Below are positions 11,001-25,402 of a stretch of 35,198 nucleotides of DNA, piece after piece. Source of the stretch: Sperchopsis tessellata (lineage: Eukaryota > Arthropoda > Insecta > Coleoptera > Hydrophilidae); assembly GCA_033557685.1 (NCBI GenBank), contig JAWQRN010000171.1, positions 1 to 35,198 of the forward strand. The letters are read 5' to 3'. A model generated the notes under the pieces. It had not been told where the DNA came from. It worked only from the letters and a program-made list of their open reading frames with translations, and did no database searches. The translations under genes and the position numbers were made by a program. How positions within the stretch are numbered: position 1 is the stretch's first letter; each line of letters begins with the position of its first letter.

Positions 11001-14000
11001 ATAGAGTTAAGATTTATAGTGTTGTGAAGTTTTTGTTTTCCAAGTATATGAGATAGTTGAAAAAATATTCTAATGCTTGATCTATTATTATGTGTGGATA
11101 GAATGGCCTATATACTTATTATGAAGTATGTAAAGAATTTTAAACATTCATTATTGGTAAGTAATTGTTTTCTAAAGATCATGAATCAACCAGTGGAAGG
11201 ACGTAGTTCTCTGTAATTTATAGAAAATAATTCACTTTCAGATTAAGAGAAACTGAATTGCAGAGAGAGATAAAGAAATGTAACAATAATTATTTAGATT
11301 CTTGTCAAGGTTTTCGTAGTAATAAATTGTAATGCATTATTCAAATCAGTGACATCATTTGACACTGATTAATATTAAAATATAATTTATTAACATCTGA
11401 TTAGTTAAATTACCAGTTGCATGCTCTTATCGAAAAGAAACATCATAAAATAAGAACAAATAGCTGAAATAATTATATTTTTTTAATATTATATATTTTT
11501 TTTTGTATCATATACATATATTCATTTAACAAATTAACACATGTGACCAGTCACAAAATGCTCCCCTAACGAACGATTTTCGAATAGTTGGATTGATCGT
11601 CAATGCCCTGTTCTTTGGCCACCTGACCTTACGCAATCAAATTTTTTCTTATGGGGATATGTCACGAGAGGGTATGATGCGGAGCATTCAGCATGCTTAT
11701 AGGACAATTGCACCTGAAACATTAAAAAATCTATTTAAATCTCGTTTGGGAAAATGTTTAGAGACATCTTCAGGTTTTGCAGGAGATAACCGTGTGTTGG
11801 TTTTCCTTTTTGCTGAAATTTTGTCTGCCAGGGGACATCAAGACATACAACTCTCAATTGTGCTAGGTATCGCCTAGACCAGATCAGACCTAGCATTCTC
11901 TCATTTAAAAAAATTAAATACGTTTCTATAGAAAGAATTTGATGTATTTAATTGAAATGATATTATTTTTGTTTTAGTTAAATACATTTTAAATAAATGT
12001 TCATAAAAATAAATTCTAATATCAAACACAACAGAGTTATAGAACTTTGCAGCTTAGGTGACTCTCCCTGCAAATTCTCACACTAAATCTAGCTCATTTT
12101 GTCTTATAATACGAAATAACAATGTTACTACTTCATTCTTAACATAATAATTGTAGTTTTTATTAAAAATTTTACCAAACATTTTTTGTTCATCGGTAGA
12201 GTAGTATTACCATAATTTTTTTCAATAATACTATACTTTAATATCACTGCATGTGGATACAGTTATAAATTTTATATAATATATAAAACCTAAAATATTC
12301 TCTCGTTCTATTTTATATAAGACATAGTAGTGTAATAGGTTTTTTTTTGTACAGGTCTTGTAGAGGTACTACATGCACCACTTCCGTTTTTAATTGGTGT
12401 TGATTCAAGGTACTTCGATTTATATGATCCTCCAGCAGATGTTAGTTATGTCGATTTGGATACAAACATCATCACTGTAAGTATTAAATTTGTCAAATAT
12501 TGATTAGGCTGTTACCCGTAGATTGCTTTACATGTTATCCTTTTTTTATTTGATAGTTTAGTCAAATGATCTGATTTTGCATTTCGCTACATATAGGGTA
12601 GTCACTGCTTCACCAACAACACGCACTATTATAGCGATGTTAAAAATATTGTCCCTATAGTAGTTACAGCATTTTTGTGTATGATAGGACCACCACACCA
12701 GATATAGCAATGTTCTGAATCAGACCTTAAGTCTTCCATTAATTTGAAAAGTATTATAAAACAATACGAATATCTTTTTAATTTGATTTCATATTTTTAC
12801 TGTGAAGTCTATAATTTTATTTCGATATATTTCGTTTTCAGATATGTGAAACTCAAAGGCCTCTTTTGAACATTAAACTTTTACCAAAACGGGCAGCTAA
12901 GATGCTAAGAACAACATTGGACAAACTACATAATCAACTTCAAACAAATCCTATTAGCCATGCTTCCACATCAGAACCAGATTTGGAAGCAGAGTTCCAA
13001 GAAAGAAGGAAAGAAGTTAGTATAATTGTTCATATCTTTTATCTTCTTATGCTATACTATCAGTTCCTTAACTACTGATCTTACTTTCAGCATGCTTTTG
13101 AACTCGAAATCCAAGAAGCATTCTTGAAGTTCATGGTGCTGACTTTGAAAGGCTATAGAACTTACTTACTGCCAATCATCAAAGCACCAACAGTTGGTAC
13201 AACTGATCCACAAGCACTTTTCAAACTCAACGAGTTCCTCAAATCACGTGATAAAGCCCACCATAAATTTTTCTCACTCCTGATGCACACACAAATGTTC
13301 ATTAGGTTTATCGAAGAAAGAAGTTTTGTTACAGATGGTGATCAAGGTTTGGCATTTTTTGATGAATGTACGGAACGAATTACAGATGAAGAATGTAAAG
13401 TTAGGTTATTAGAGTTTGATGTTACCCACACTAGTGAACGGACTGTACTTCTTTTGGCACCAGAACCTCTTACACAAGGTATGTATGTATATATGAAATT
13501 TAGAGTTAAGTTCGTAATATTTTGTTAAACCAGAGGCTATAGCCACCATATAACTTTATCAATTATAAAACTAATAAGATACTACATATTTTTAATATAC
13601 TTCTTAATATTAATAACAGTATCGAGCAACCAGTTTATCATTTTTTTATCAAGTTCAATATTGGAAAATATTAAGTTTGTTATTTTCATACTGAGTGACC
13701 AATAATGATTAAAATTTGCACTAATAGCTAAGCATAGTAATTTACAAGGGAGATAGTTACAATTTTATAAACTAGAAAAATACTTTTAGTTTCTGTTATC
13801 ACATTGCTTAATTGAACACTTAAAGTAGTCACTTATTTAGCAACAATCATTTTGGGTGTGTACAATTTTCAAGGTGCAGGTCTTGATTGTGGTAAGTCCA
13901 CATGGCGGCAGCGATGAGGCCAATACATACACACACTCAATCCATTATAAATCTGCCCTCTCCACAACACACACAATCACATATAACCTAAGAAAATGTA

Positions 14001-14686
14001 TCCAAACCCCAGTGTTTAGCTCACTACCAGTAGAGTGCTGAAGGCTGATTTGTCCTTCAGGGGGTCAGAAGGGACCAGTCAGTCCAAATTATATTATTTC
14101 TATTAAAATATGTGAACTTTTTGTTAAAATAATCATAAGAATAGAGTAATGCAATATAAACATAAGATAGTGTAACAATTGTTTTGGTTTTTAAATTTCA
14201 GGTGGATGTTACATATATAATGAATTTTCATTAAATCCAATGCTGTTAACATGCAAGAAACTCAAACAAATCAAATCACTGTACCAAAGTGTTGCACCAG
14301 GATCTCCTATGGCTCGAAGAACAAAACATGAGATCAAATCTGCTCAAAAACTAGCTCGGTAAGTTGTTATACTTATATTACCTGAATGAAGATCGTTTAT
14401 CACTATTATATTAGTAGGTTAGCTGCAAAATCTAATTTTTCATGAAATTCTCTACTTTGAAAATTTTTATTATATTTGGTTAAAAAATTACAAATGGTTT
14501 TATATATCATGCATTTTTACCTATTTTAATCCCAATAAATTTTTGAGGAAAACATTTATCTCTATTAGAAAATTATAGCTGCTTTAGTGGAATTTCACGC
14601 CAAGTATTTTATATTTGGCCAAAACCAGCTACAGTGCAACCCACTATTTACCTTTGGAAATATTAAAAGATTGTCCAAAGAAACAC

Positions 14687-14729
<43 letters not shown>

Positions 14730-17700
14730 TCGACATATTTCAGGGCAGCTGCCTCATTTTGAGGGCTATAGTATGGGAGAAAGATCAGCGATTTTCTTAA
14801 AATAAAATCAAATTAATCAAAAAACAAACCTGTGTAAGAGAAAAGTTACAAAACATTTTATAAATGTAAATGATTATATGACGCACAGTGCAAAACATAA
14901 AATATTTTAACGAAAAATATATCAAGGCAGCCATATAAACAAGAGAGAACAATAGAAAGCCTACCAAGGGAAATTACAGAAGAAATTAGAATGGAAAATT
15001 AAGAAGTAAAACATGAAGTCAGAAAATATATATATTTATTATTTTTCTATATGGGCATGGGCTGAAGTAATGCGTTCACTTTTATCTTTGTTTTACATCC
15101 CCATCTCTAGGTGAGGATTTCTTTCATAGTAAGTTATTTACATTTATAGTGTTCAGTTTTGCTGTGTGTCTTTGGTGGGTTCCAATTACATTGCCGTGCT
15201 GAAGAGCACTGGTGGGGCGAAGTAGTACTCATGCATTCGCAAAACTGAGCTGCTTATTTTAAATATTATGCCAGAATGCACACGATTATTTTTCTATCGT
15301 ATATGTATATATATACATGTTGTAGTTGAAATTGATTGATCCATGCACCATGGTTAATTATTTTTTTAATTTACTAATTTTCCTTGATTGGGCTATCACT
15401 ACACTTACATGCTACGGTCATTTTTGGGATCAAATCCCATTAGGCTGTCAGCTCCTGTTGGTGGCTGCTAGTAGACTCAGTCTGATAGTGCCCAATTATG
15501 GACAGTTAATATATTAAAAAAATATGTATATATATATATGTATATATATATAAACTGGTGTTTCCTTGGTCAGTCTTTTAAAATGTTCAAAAATGGAACA
15601 TCTCATGTACTCTTCGTCCACATTTTCTTTTCTAACTACCTATACTGTAGAAGGTTCTAAATCTTAGTGTATGTAGATATTCACAATTTTTCAGTTTCTT
15701 TATTTCATAATAACCGTTTATTTTGGAATCCCAGTTATTTATAAATATATCTTAATAGTTATTTATAAAAAAATCGATATCAATTCTTTCTCTTTCTAAC
15801 CTTTTCTTTCAAAAATTCTATCAAATATTCTTTGCTTTGTCAGACTTTTACTATAATATCTACATGTTGGTTAAAAGGTTTATTTAAGCATGGCTAGCCT
15901 ACTTGGATTCTCATTATGAAAGATTGTGGTGCTTATTATTTTTATTAAATTTTTCAGAAAATCGTACAAGAAACCTGAAATGTGGGCACAATGTATGAGT
16001 GGTACCTGCCACACATTATTTTTTATGGTATTACCTAGTCTGCTGTCTTTAAATTCTGGAAAAGAACATAATGTTCTAGAAGAGGCATACAGACTTTTAG
16101 ATAAAGCTAGCCGACAGAGGCTTGCATGTGATGAAGTCTGCTACCGCTTAATGATGCAGCTATGCGGAGAACATTCGAAGCCACTATTAGCTGTCAAATT
16201 GTTGCTGCTTATGAAGAGATGGGGTTTACAACCAAATGCATTAACTTACGGGTAATGTTAGCTAACATTTAAAAAAGTTTATGTTTTAATGGTTTTTGTG
16301 TAGATTATACAACAGGTGTGTTCTGGAAGCTGAGTGGCCAGCTCAAGTGAGTTCGAGTAAGCTATTATGGAACAAGCTGAGCTACGTTGTCATGGGTGCA
16401 GCACATTTCAAGTGGGCTGGGAAAACAAAAGCTGCCAGAAGAAAAGCTTCTACAGAAGGAAGTAAGTTCATTCAATATATTTAGTATAAAAATTATACCA
16501 AACTTTTTGTAATATTGTAAACATTACAGAGAGCATCACTACTGTTACCTGTTCATGCAAATAATGATTTTTTTTTTGTAAACATAAAATTCCCACTTGT
16601 TTCACATTTCATCCAACCACCTTGTTCAGATTTTCGTTTGCATCTACCCTCCTCTGACACCTACTGCATTACAGGGCTTAGCACTCAATGTCCTCGATAT
16701 ATATCCAAGCCACTTCATTCGCTTGACTTCAATTACAGTAACAATATCCTTATCAGTTCAATCTTACCCTCCAATTCTCACCTTTTATACCATAGTTCTC
16801 TGGACGCCTTCTGCAATCTTACCTCATTTCTCACTAACACTAACTATGATTTCCTCAGCGAATGCCGAAATTTGAACACGTTTGTAAAATACAGTAAACT
16901 GTAGATTTATTAGTCTAATAAAGGGGACGGGTTGTCCGTTAAATCCTAGTTTCCCATTTTTCCTAACCTAGAACACATTTTTAAGTTAGAAATGACAAAA
17001 TTTTGCTTTAATGGCAATAGTTACACAATACAATTTATTTATTCACTCAAATAGTACAGTGTTTGTTCACTCAAATAGTACAGTGTTTGTCGTAATACAA
17101 TACAGTGCAGCAAAATAACAGATTGTATAAATTGTCAAAATCTTCTGTTATTTATTAACAAATTTTTTGTTAAAGTTTGAAAATGAATAGTGTTTTTGTT
17201 GGAAGTTGACGATTCTAAATTTTAAGCTTATTTTCAAAAGTTTTTATCTTGTCAAACATATTATGTATTAATAAATTTCCTCATTGAAGAGTCATATTAA
17301 AATCACTTATATGCATACATCCATTTCTTGTCATTCAATTTTGGAATAAAGTAATCTTTCATTTCCACAAAAAGTTGAATGTCAGCTTTTAAATCACAGA
17401 CACGTTTTAGCATCGCACTTCGAGTTAACCAGTGAACCTCGGTATTATGAATGTCGCCATATTCTTTTTCCAAATCTTTAAACTGACGTTGATTTAATGC
17501 TCAAGATTTAATAAAATTGAAGAGTTTGATAATTGGTTGGATAACATGCGGCATTTTTATATGTTTTACACACAAATTTTCCTGATGTAATATGCAGTGA
17601 TTTACAATTATTTTATAGCCTGTTAATTCTTTCATATCCATACTAGACATGACACAGGCTCCGTCTGCTGATATACCAACAATCATTTCTTGTGGAGTTA

Positions 17701-20700
17701 GTAATACTTAACTTTGTTTTCAATTCGTCATATATGCTTTTTTCAGTCGTAGTTCCTTTTAATGAAATCAAGGACACTAATTTTACAATAACATTAAAAT
17801 TGGAATTGGTTCCTCTTACGAAAATAGCAAGTTGCGCTGTATCACTAATGTCACAGGTAATTTTTTATAATGAGGTAAAAAAATATAATATTTTATTAAA
17901 TAGAATCCAAATAATAATTTATTATAAATATATAGATAGGTAATAAACGTTATTATCTTCAGGTTTTCCGGGAGATAACCGTGTGTTGGCTGTTGTTGTT
18001 GCCGACGTTTCATCCAACGTTGCAGGGGACATTATCAAGACATGTAGCTCTTGAAAGTGCGAATTATAGATTACCATGTAGCTCTGAAAAGTGCTAGTTG
18101 TAGGTGCCGACCAGCTCTAAAAAGTACTAATAATAGAATAACATGCAGCTCTCACAAGTGCTAGTCAAGAAATAAAAGTACTGAATAAACGTCACTATTT
18201 AACAGTGTTTATTTTTTGGTTACTTTTATTTTTGCTAATCAAATCGGACCACTGGCACAAAAAACCTCAGAGCTGCTTTAAACCATAGGCTTTATTAAAA
18301 TTATATTTGTTGTGTTAACTTATTTTTTTACTGTTATTGATTATTTCTTTATTATAGGTACAAGTTTATTAGATCAAAATGACAGAGCAGCATCTCGGTC
18401 TTCGCTCGATTCCCATGATACAGAACCTGGCATTTTTGATAGAATAACTCGAGTAGTAAATATAGTAAAAGGTGTTAATAATAACACCTCTGAACAAAGT
18501 GTTGTTGATGCGGTAGGAAGCACGGAAGTCCTTCAAGCTCAGAGTGAATCAGAAGAAGTTGATGCTGAAGAGTTGAATAAAGATGGAATAAACGTCAACT
18601 TCTCAAAACCTGAAAGTCCATCGGAATATTCTCGTTTACTCTCTAGATCTGAAAGTGCTGGGGACGCAAACATCATCGATAAATTACAACAAAATCAAAT
18701 CAAAAAAAGTTGTTCAAGAGCGTTACATTTTAATGGGGAAACTGAACAAACAGATGACAGCAAAACATCTCCAAGCAAGTCAGTACTAAAATACTCTTAA
18801 TTTAGTTCAGATGTGTTTACAATTGCCTCCATAAAGGGATTTGGCTCGAAATTGGTATTATTAAACGAATGTTTTGTTTTAGAATATCGCCTAGGACAGT
18901 TATTACAGAGAATGATCCTCTAGGAGCTTTCGAACAACCTCTACCAGAAACCTGCATTACTCCACCTCCAGAAGATGTTCAACCATCTCAGCCGATGATT
19001 CCATCTGACGAACCAATATTATTCCGCTCATCAGTACAACGATCTGCCACTTTTGAAGGCAGCCCACCAGCTCAAAACAAAATTCATCGTTCAGAAACAG
19101 TTCCAGCGGCAACTGTAGCCTCAAGCTTAGCTAGTTTAGGATCAAGCATTAGAAATATAAACTTCAGGTATCGTTTTATCTGAAACATTCCTATTAATTG
19201 AATCTTTTACCTATTGGATATACTAACATTGGTTTTTTAACACATTCTAAATATTAACTTTACACATGGATACATAAAAGATTTTTTTTTTTTGAGAAAG
19301 CACAAAATTTTCATAAACTGATTATATTCTCTGCATAGTTGGTATACCTTCCAAAACTTCAATTTTTGTGTAACAACCCAATGTCAACTGTTGGTTTTAT
19401 TTCGGTTTATAAAAAAAATCGACTTTCAAATTCAAAATATTAATACAAATACTATTGTTTCTTTTCTATGTTTTCAAAAATCTTTGTCATTCTGTCAAAT
19501 CATTTTTACTATTGTATTTGTAAATAACATGTTGGGTATTCTAAAAAGTATAGTTATCATAGCTACACTATTTTATTTAATGGTATCTCAAATTTAGAAA
19601 ATTAAAATGAATAATGACCAATCAGCAGTAAAATTAAGCCTGACATGTTAACATTTATACATTTCTGTTTTTTTATCTCTTTTTGATTGATTGCATGGAA
19701 GAAAATCAATCGTATATTTTTGTTTTATGTTTAATATTTGTATTTTTATGTTGTTTTTGTTTTGTACTGCATGTTTAGCCATAGCTTGTCATTTATGTAC
19801 CTGGTATGGCTTACATTGCACGTAGCATATGCAGTAGTAGATATGTTTTTTAGCCGCTACTCACCAGCACGATTGTCCTTACGAAAGGCAGATTTGAAGG
19901 TTCCCCAACAACTAATTGAAAATGCAATAAACAACTTCAGGTAAGTTGCTAACATTTTATAATAATATTTGTGGTTTATAAATTTAATATGATTTTATTT
20001 AGTCAAAACTCACATTAATTGAAAATTAAACTACCCTAATTGAATGAATATGATGGCAATTGTGGCAGAAGTTAACATATTGTACTAAACTAGGTTAAGT
20101 CAAAATGATAAACTCAGATATATTAGTTATTTATTAAGATAATATTTTTACGCTCAACCATGCAGTCTTAGGCCTATAACATATGCACAATGTGTTGTGA
20201 GTGAGGCAGGCCAAGATAGCATGACAAATAATGGGGAACAACTAGAGTTTGGATCAAAACCAGATGACACTTTGACTTATCCTTTTCTTGCACTAATTAA
20301 GTACAAGGGATAAGTCATATGCGCTTATAACTTTACTGTGTTTACTTCCTTTTTACACCAAACGAAAGTCTCCTCACAATCTATTTATACTTGTAAATAC
20401 CTCAGTTTTGCCAAAATTTTATTTATTCCCTTTTTGCATTAAGGTCTGCAATTATAAAAGTAGAACTTCATTTTTACTTTTTTTTATCTATATTACTAAT
20501 AGATATAAGATAGGTAGTGAGCCCCAATCCGATGTAGGCTATTGTTTGTTTTAGTTCGATTTAGAAGTTTTTGTAACACTGATCATTTAGAGGTCTTTAT
20601 AAAAAGGAGTGCATAAGAATTTTCGATAATTTAGAGAGTTGATGATTTAGTCTATTTTTAAAAGCATTTAAAATACTGGCTCTAATGACACATGCGTTAA

Positions 20701-23700
20701 ACCACTGCTAAACTGTTGCTAGTTAAACTGTGACTTAATGACAGTTTTGCTATGGGTTAAGTAAACACATATTCAATCCGAAAATACAGGATTTTCAACG
20801 GTTACGTCGTTTGACCAAAACACGAAGTCTAAATCGCATAGGTTCGTAGCAGTAACCTTGTAGTGACAACCTCGATGTTCAGTGGAAACTGAGGGGTTGC
20901 ATAACTTACTATATACCAGCTGAAACAAAATTGATTCCAATTTTGCCCTTTTTTCTGCCACAGCCTCATTATTGTTTCGCTAACTTAATGCGTTATAAAT
21001 AATTACATACACCCTTCCGAATTTATATTTCTGTTTGTCACAAAGTATACAACCTACAAACTGTTAGATATATCAAATTAAACCATCCTTAAACCTACTG
21101 TTAGGTGGTTTAAATTTTGATATTTAGTTCAGAGTTAAAAATGCTCGACTTTTGATTATAAATAGGATTTTTTTAGTTGAACCTGCCTTAGTCCACGGTT
21201 TACAAACATTAAGAATAAGACTGTAGCTGTTCGTTTATTAAAGCTACTCCCACCATTATAAGTAATGGGTTGTGTTGAAATTTCTTCTAACTAACCTATT
21301 ACATCGTCGCAGGTTCCTTGAGTTTCCTATGTGATCGTAAGCAAGACCTGAGAATGAAACAGGTGAAATGGGCTAGAGTAGCAAACATTGTTGATCATAA
21401 AAGCCTCTAGAAGATATCTTCTCAGCCTTTTTTATTTTAAAGGTGCTAAATCAAAATGTACACAGTCTCCCTTAGCTGTGGTGGATTTTTCATTATTCTT
21501 CTTTAACTCCTCTTAGAAGATCAATGTGTTTGATAAAGTATGAACACACTATGCATATTCAAAAATGGATCTTATATATGATATATTAATCTTTGAAATC
21601 ATTTAGAATGATCCTGAAATGCATATGCCATATGAGAAACGTTATCCTGTTTGCTCTTCTATTGGATGATATAACTATTCTAAGAATGAGTGGAAATAAT
21701 GGAAATGATTCTTAACTGCAAATGCTGATATATTATATTTGAGTAAGAGTTAATTAATATCGAGAAAGAAAAACGCAAATAATATAGAAAGAGCAAAACA
21801 CAAATAATATACAGAGATCTGTCTTATAAAAGGTATTGTGACATTAGCATATGTATGTTTTAGTTTATAAAATATAGCATGCAGTATCATCACATTTTTT
21901 AAAAAAATAATATCCAATAACTTTTCACAAAAAATGAAAATCTTCATTCATTCACATGTAGATGTTTAGATTCATGTTAGTCTAATTAAATTCAATATCA
22001 AACCTAACGAAGAGTGGGTAAGTTGTTGAAACTTTGTTATTTATAAGTTTGTTTATGAGAATTTTTTTGTATAGTTTTAGATATAGCATTTTTTTCGTTT
22101 TATGTATAATTGTTTTTAAACTAGATTATATTATTAAATTGTGTAGTTTTAGTATTTCTTATTTTTGTACTAGCATTTCTATTGCTATTGCATTTTTAAA
22201 TATAACTGTTCTGTTAAATAAATTTATTTTATGAATCGTATCCCATTCATGTATTTTTGTTAACTTGAAGATAATAACCAACTTATAACTACTTTATTTT
22301 ACCTCTACTGGTCCACTTTGTAATTATATTTTCTCCCCTTAGCCCTAGTAGTTTGACTGGGAAAAAATCCAACGAATTGATTCAAGGCGGAATAACCAGT
22401 ATTAAATCTGCAACTCAAAAAGTAGCAAAGAAATTGGATGAAATAAAGGAGGCTATTTCCACATCTACAAACTCAACACCAGTTAAGGTCCTTGCTGGAG
22501 ATCGTCTAGCTGCTGGGGATCAGCCTGAAGGTACTGGGGAAGCAGAATCAACTGATGGTAGCGAAGGAGGTGAGAGACAACGTAGAATATCAGCAGAACT
22601 CGGAAGTTATAGAGGAAGCTATGCAAACTTAAAAGACTTTGAAGAAATTCCTGATAATATTTATCCTTCCAATGAATTTTCATCAGGTAAATATATTTTT
22701 TCTTGTTCTTCATTCTTCATATTAATTCCTCAATAATTATAATTTAGGATGAGTTGTTAATAGATACAAACTGTCTAGTTTGACACCTATCTATATGCAA
22801 AAATAAACCTATGCCATAAATTATACTAAACGAAATATGAGTATATTTAAGCAATGTACAAAATAATTGCAATAATAAAGGAATTTTGTCTTGGGATCAC
22901 AAAAATAATACATGGAAGCGGTTGAAATGATCCACCATTAGCAACCTACAAATTTACATTTTAATGTCAAGAAATATAATAAAATAATCGAAATCCTACA
23001 ATAAACACATATATAAATCTCATCACAACAAATAAGACAATATGTCACATGTACCAACAAACAGAAAATATAATTTCATGTATTTCCAAATTCAAAATCA
23101 AATATCACAATGAAAGTACGAAGGTGTAAAGGATATGGCAAAGGCAAATAAATAAAAGGTAAGTTGTCATTAAATAAAATATACTGAGCAATGTGTTAAT
23201 ACAGGAAAAACAGGTACAACCCAAAACAACAGTAAAAAGAACATGATAAAGTGAAAAATTCCTTTGTGATAAAAATCTCAGTCTACAGGAAAACGATCTA
23301 ATATAGAAATCATCACAGCTCAGTACAATTGTAAAATCTAGTTTTTATTCCTTATGTAAAAATATTAATTTGAGAGAAACGATAAACCCTCATAGTTTTA
23401 TAATGTTGATGTCTTTCACTTGTCAGAGCCTCTACACGGTTTCCACCCGGAAACAACATTCATATATATCAGCATGTTTAGTATTTGTTTTTATTTGTTT
23501 CAGATAGTGAATTAGACATAAACTTGACATCATGTTCACAATGCCACAACTGCATGTCCCTTATCTATGATGAAGAAATAATGGCAGGATGGTCAGCAGA
23601 GGATTCAAACTTAAATACAGTGTGTTTCGTTTGTAATAAACCCACTGTACCATTGCTAACGATAGGCATTTCACAAAAAGGAAAGCAAACTTGTGATCCA

Positions 23701-25365
23701 TTCAGTGTTCCATACCTGAATCCCCTAGTGCTTCGGAAAGAATTGGAGAATGTTCTGACCCAAGAAGGAGATCTTAGTTTGGCAGATGCCAAATTTGTGG
23801 AGGAGCATCCTATAATATATTGGAATTTAGTGTGGACATTTGAAAGGATAAATGTGCAGACTCATTTGCCGAATTTATTCCTCAAATTGAGGGCTGGCAA
23901 TCGCAATGTTAATTCAAGTGGTGAAAGCTTAAATCAAATTGTTAATGACAAAAACAATGGTACCAGTGAAAACAGTGTTTCAAATTCCAATACCGACGAA
24001 AATATAAGCAGCATGCAGCCTGTGGAAGAAGGTGCTGATCCTCTTACACAAGAACTTGTGACGCAAGGTATTTATATGTATATATAAGTTTTTCTTTATC
24101 ATTTTGTGAAACTTTGTATTTCATCTATTTAGTCTTGTTGTTAGATATTGAATTAATTAAAGATATTACAAATCTAATCAATTCATGCTCAGAAAGAGGG
24201 AGATGAATTTTCAATATTTTTTTGGTTATAACACTCCAGTTGTTTTGGTCATAGTTCTGTCATTAGACATACATATACACTTTACTAAATACCTAAAAGT
24301 TTAACTTTATTATTTTACAACTGCAAAATATACATTTGATATATATTTTAAAGTCATAAACAAGATAAAAGTGTCAATTTGAGTGTATAATGTTAGCATT
24401 AACTAAAAACATACAAGAATTTATGATTCCAACTTTTTTTTAATACACCTATAATTTATTGCTTTTTCATTCGAATATTTGTTTTATGCCCATCTTTTCT
24501 TACAAGCAGCTTCTTATCCACTTCGTAAGTATATCGTCTTGTATACATTTTCTTTAGTGTGTACTTGTTTATTTTTGGAAAGTAATGTCTTTAAAACTTA
24601 TTGTTGTTCCTATGTTGTTTGTTCCACTTTATGTTTTTCTGTGTATATAAATGTTAGACATTTATTTTTATTGTATTATTTTGCTTGTAGTGTTAAAAAC
24701 AATCTGCTCATCAGCATACGTATTTTAAAAAACATTTTCATTTATGTAGTCTGCTAGCTAAAATATGATTCAGAGGAATCTCCTTATTGTTGGATTACTA
24801 CTTTAAAAGGGTCGTGGTAGGTTTTAACATTTCATCACAAAATCATTCTGAACTTTGTCAGATTCTTTAGTAATGTCAATGGTTACAGTAGAAAGATCTT
24901 CAATAAAAGTGAAAAACGTATTTCTTCAAGATTTTCATCAATTGTTAAGTAACCCAACAGAAAAAATTGTTTTAAAATCAACTTATTTTATTGTTTTGTA
25001 CATTTCTGTTAAAACATAAGTAACTCTCCATCAAATTTATCTTCACCCTCTGCAATTTATTCATGTATAATTTCTGTTTTATAAAAACAATTTTGAATCG
25101 ATTGAGGTAAATGTTTCCATACATCAGTTATAAAATAAATAGAATTCAACAAGTTTCTAGCATTTAACAGATCATGATACAACATTTACATATGTTTACA
25201 TAAAATAATTATCAAGTTCTGTTTTTACCAAAACATTTCCGGTGTAAAAGTTGATATTTGAAATGTCTACTGTCATCAATCCTAAATTCGTATACTATGT
25301 GACAATTTTGACACATGAATTGAAAGCATTCAATGAATGGTCATGTGAGCTTGTTTTTAATAAAG

Positions 25366-25402
<37 letters not shown>

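Larger units (their letters stand above)
14663..15582. mobile_element. Candidate non-autonomous element with terminal inverted repeats and TA tracts (intron 8)
   Basis: The left end TTAAAAGATTGTCCAAAGAA then ACACCAGTTTATATA (from 14663) is mirrored at the right end as TATAAACTGGTGTTTCCTTG then GTCAGTCTTTTAA (to about 15581), with about three mismatches over 27 bases outside the TA tract. Each inverted repeat runs inwards into a TA run. The 0.8-kb interior has no recognisable gene. It resembles a MITE or foldback element. Exact ends and target duplication are not established. Confidence 0.5.

Noticed and set aside
14587..14805. Overlapping ORFs across the TA microsatellite
   Set aside because: The Ile-Tyr run is just translated TA repeat; there is no splice logic or homology.
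20773..20961. 62-codon minus-strand ORF in intron 13
   Set aside because: No recognisable protein; probably part of an unidentified interspersed repeat.
22483..22713. Minus-strand ORF over exon 14
   Set aside because: Shadow of the real plus-strand exon, which has conserved DENND4 blocks and good splice sites.
23565..23792. Minus-strand ORF over exon 15
   Set aside because: Shadow of the conserved Cys-rich exon.
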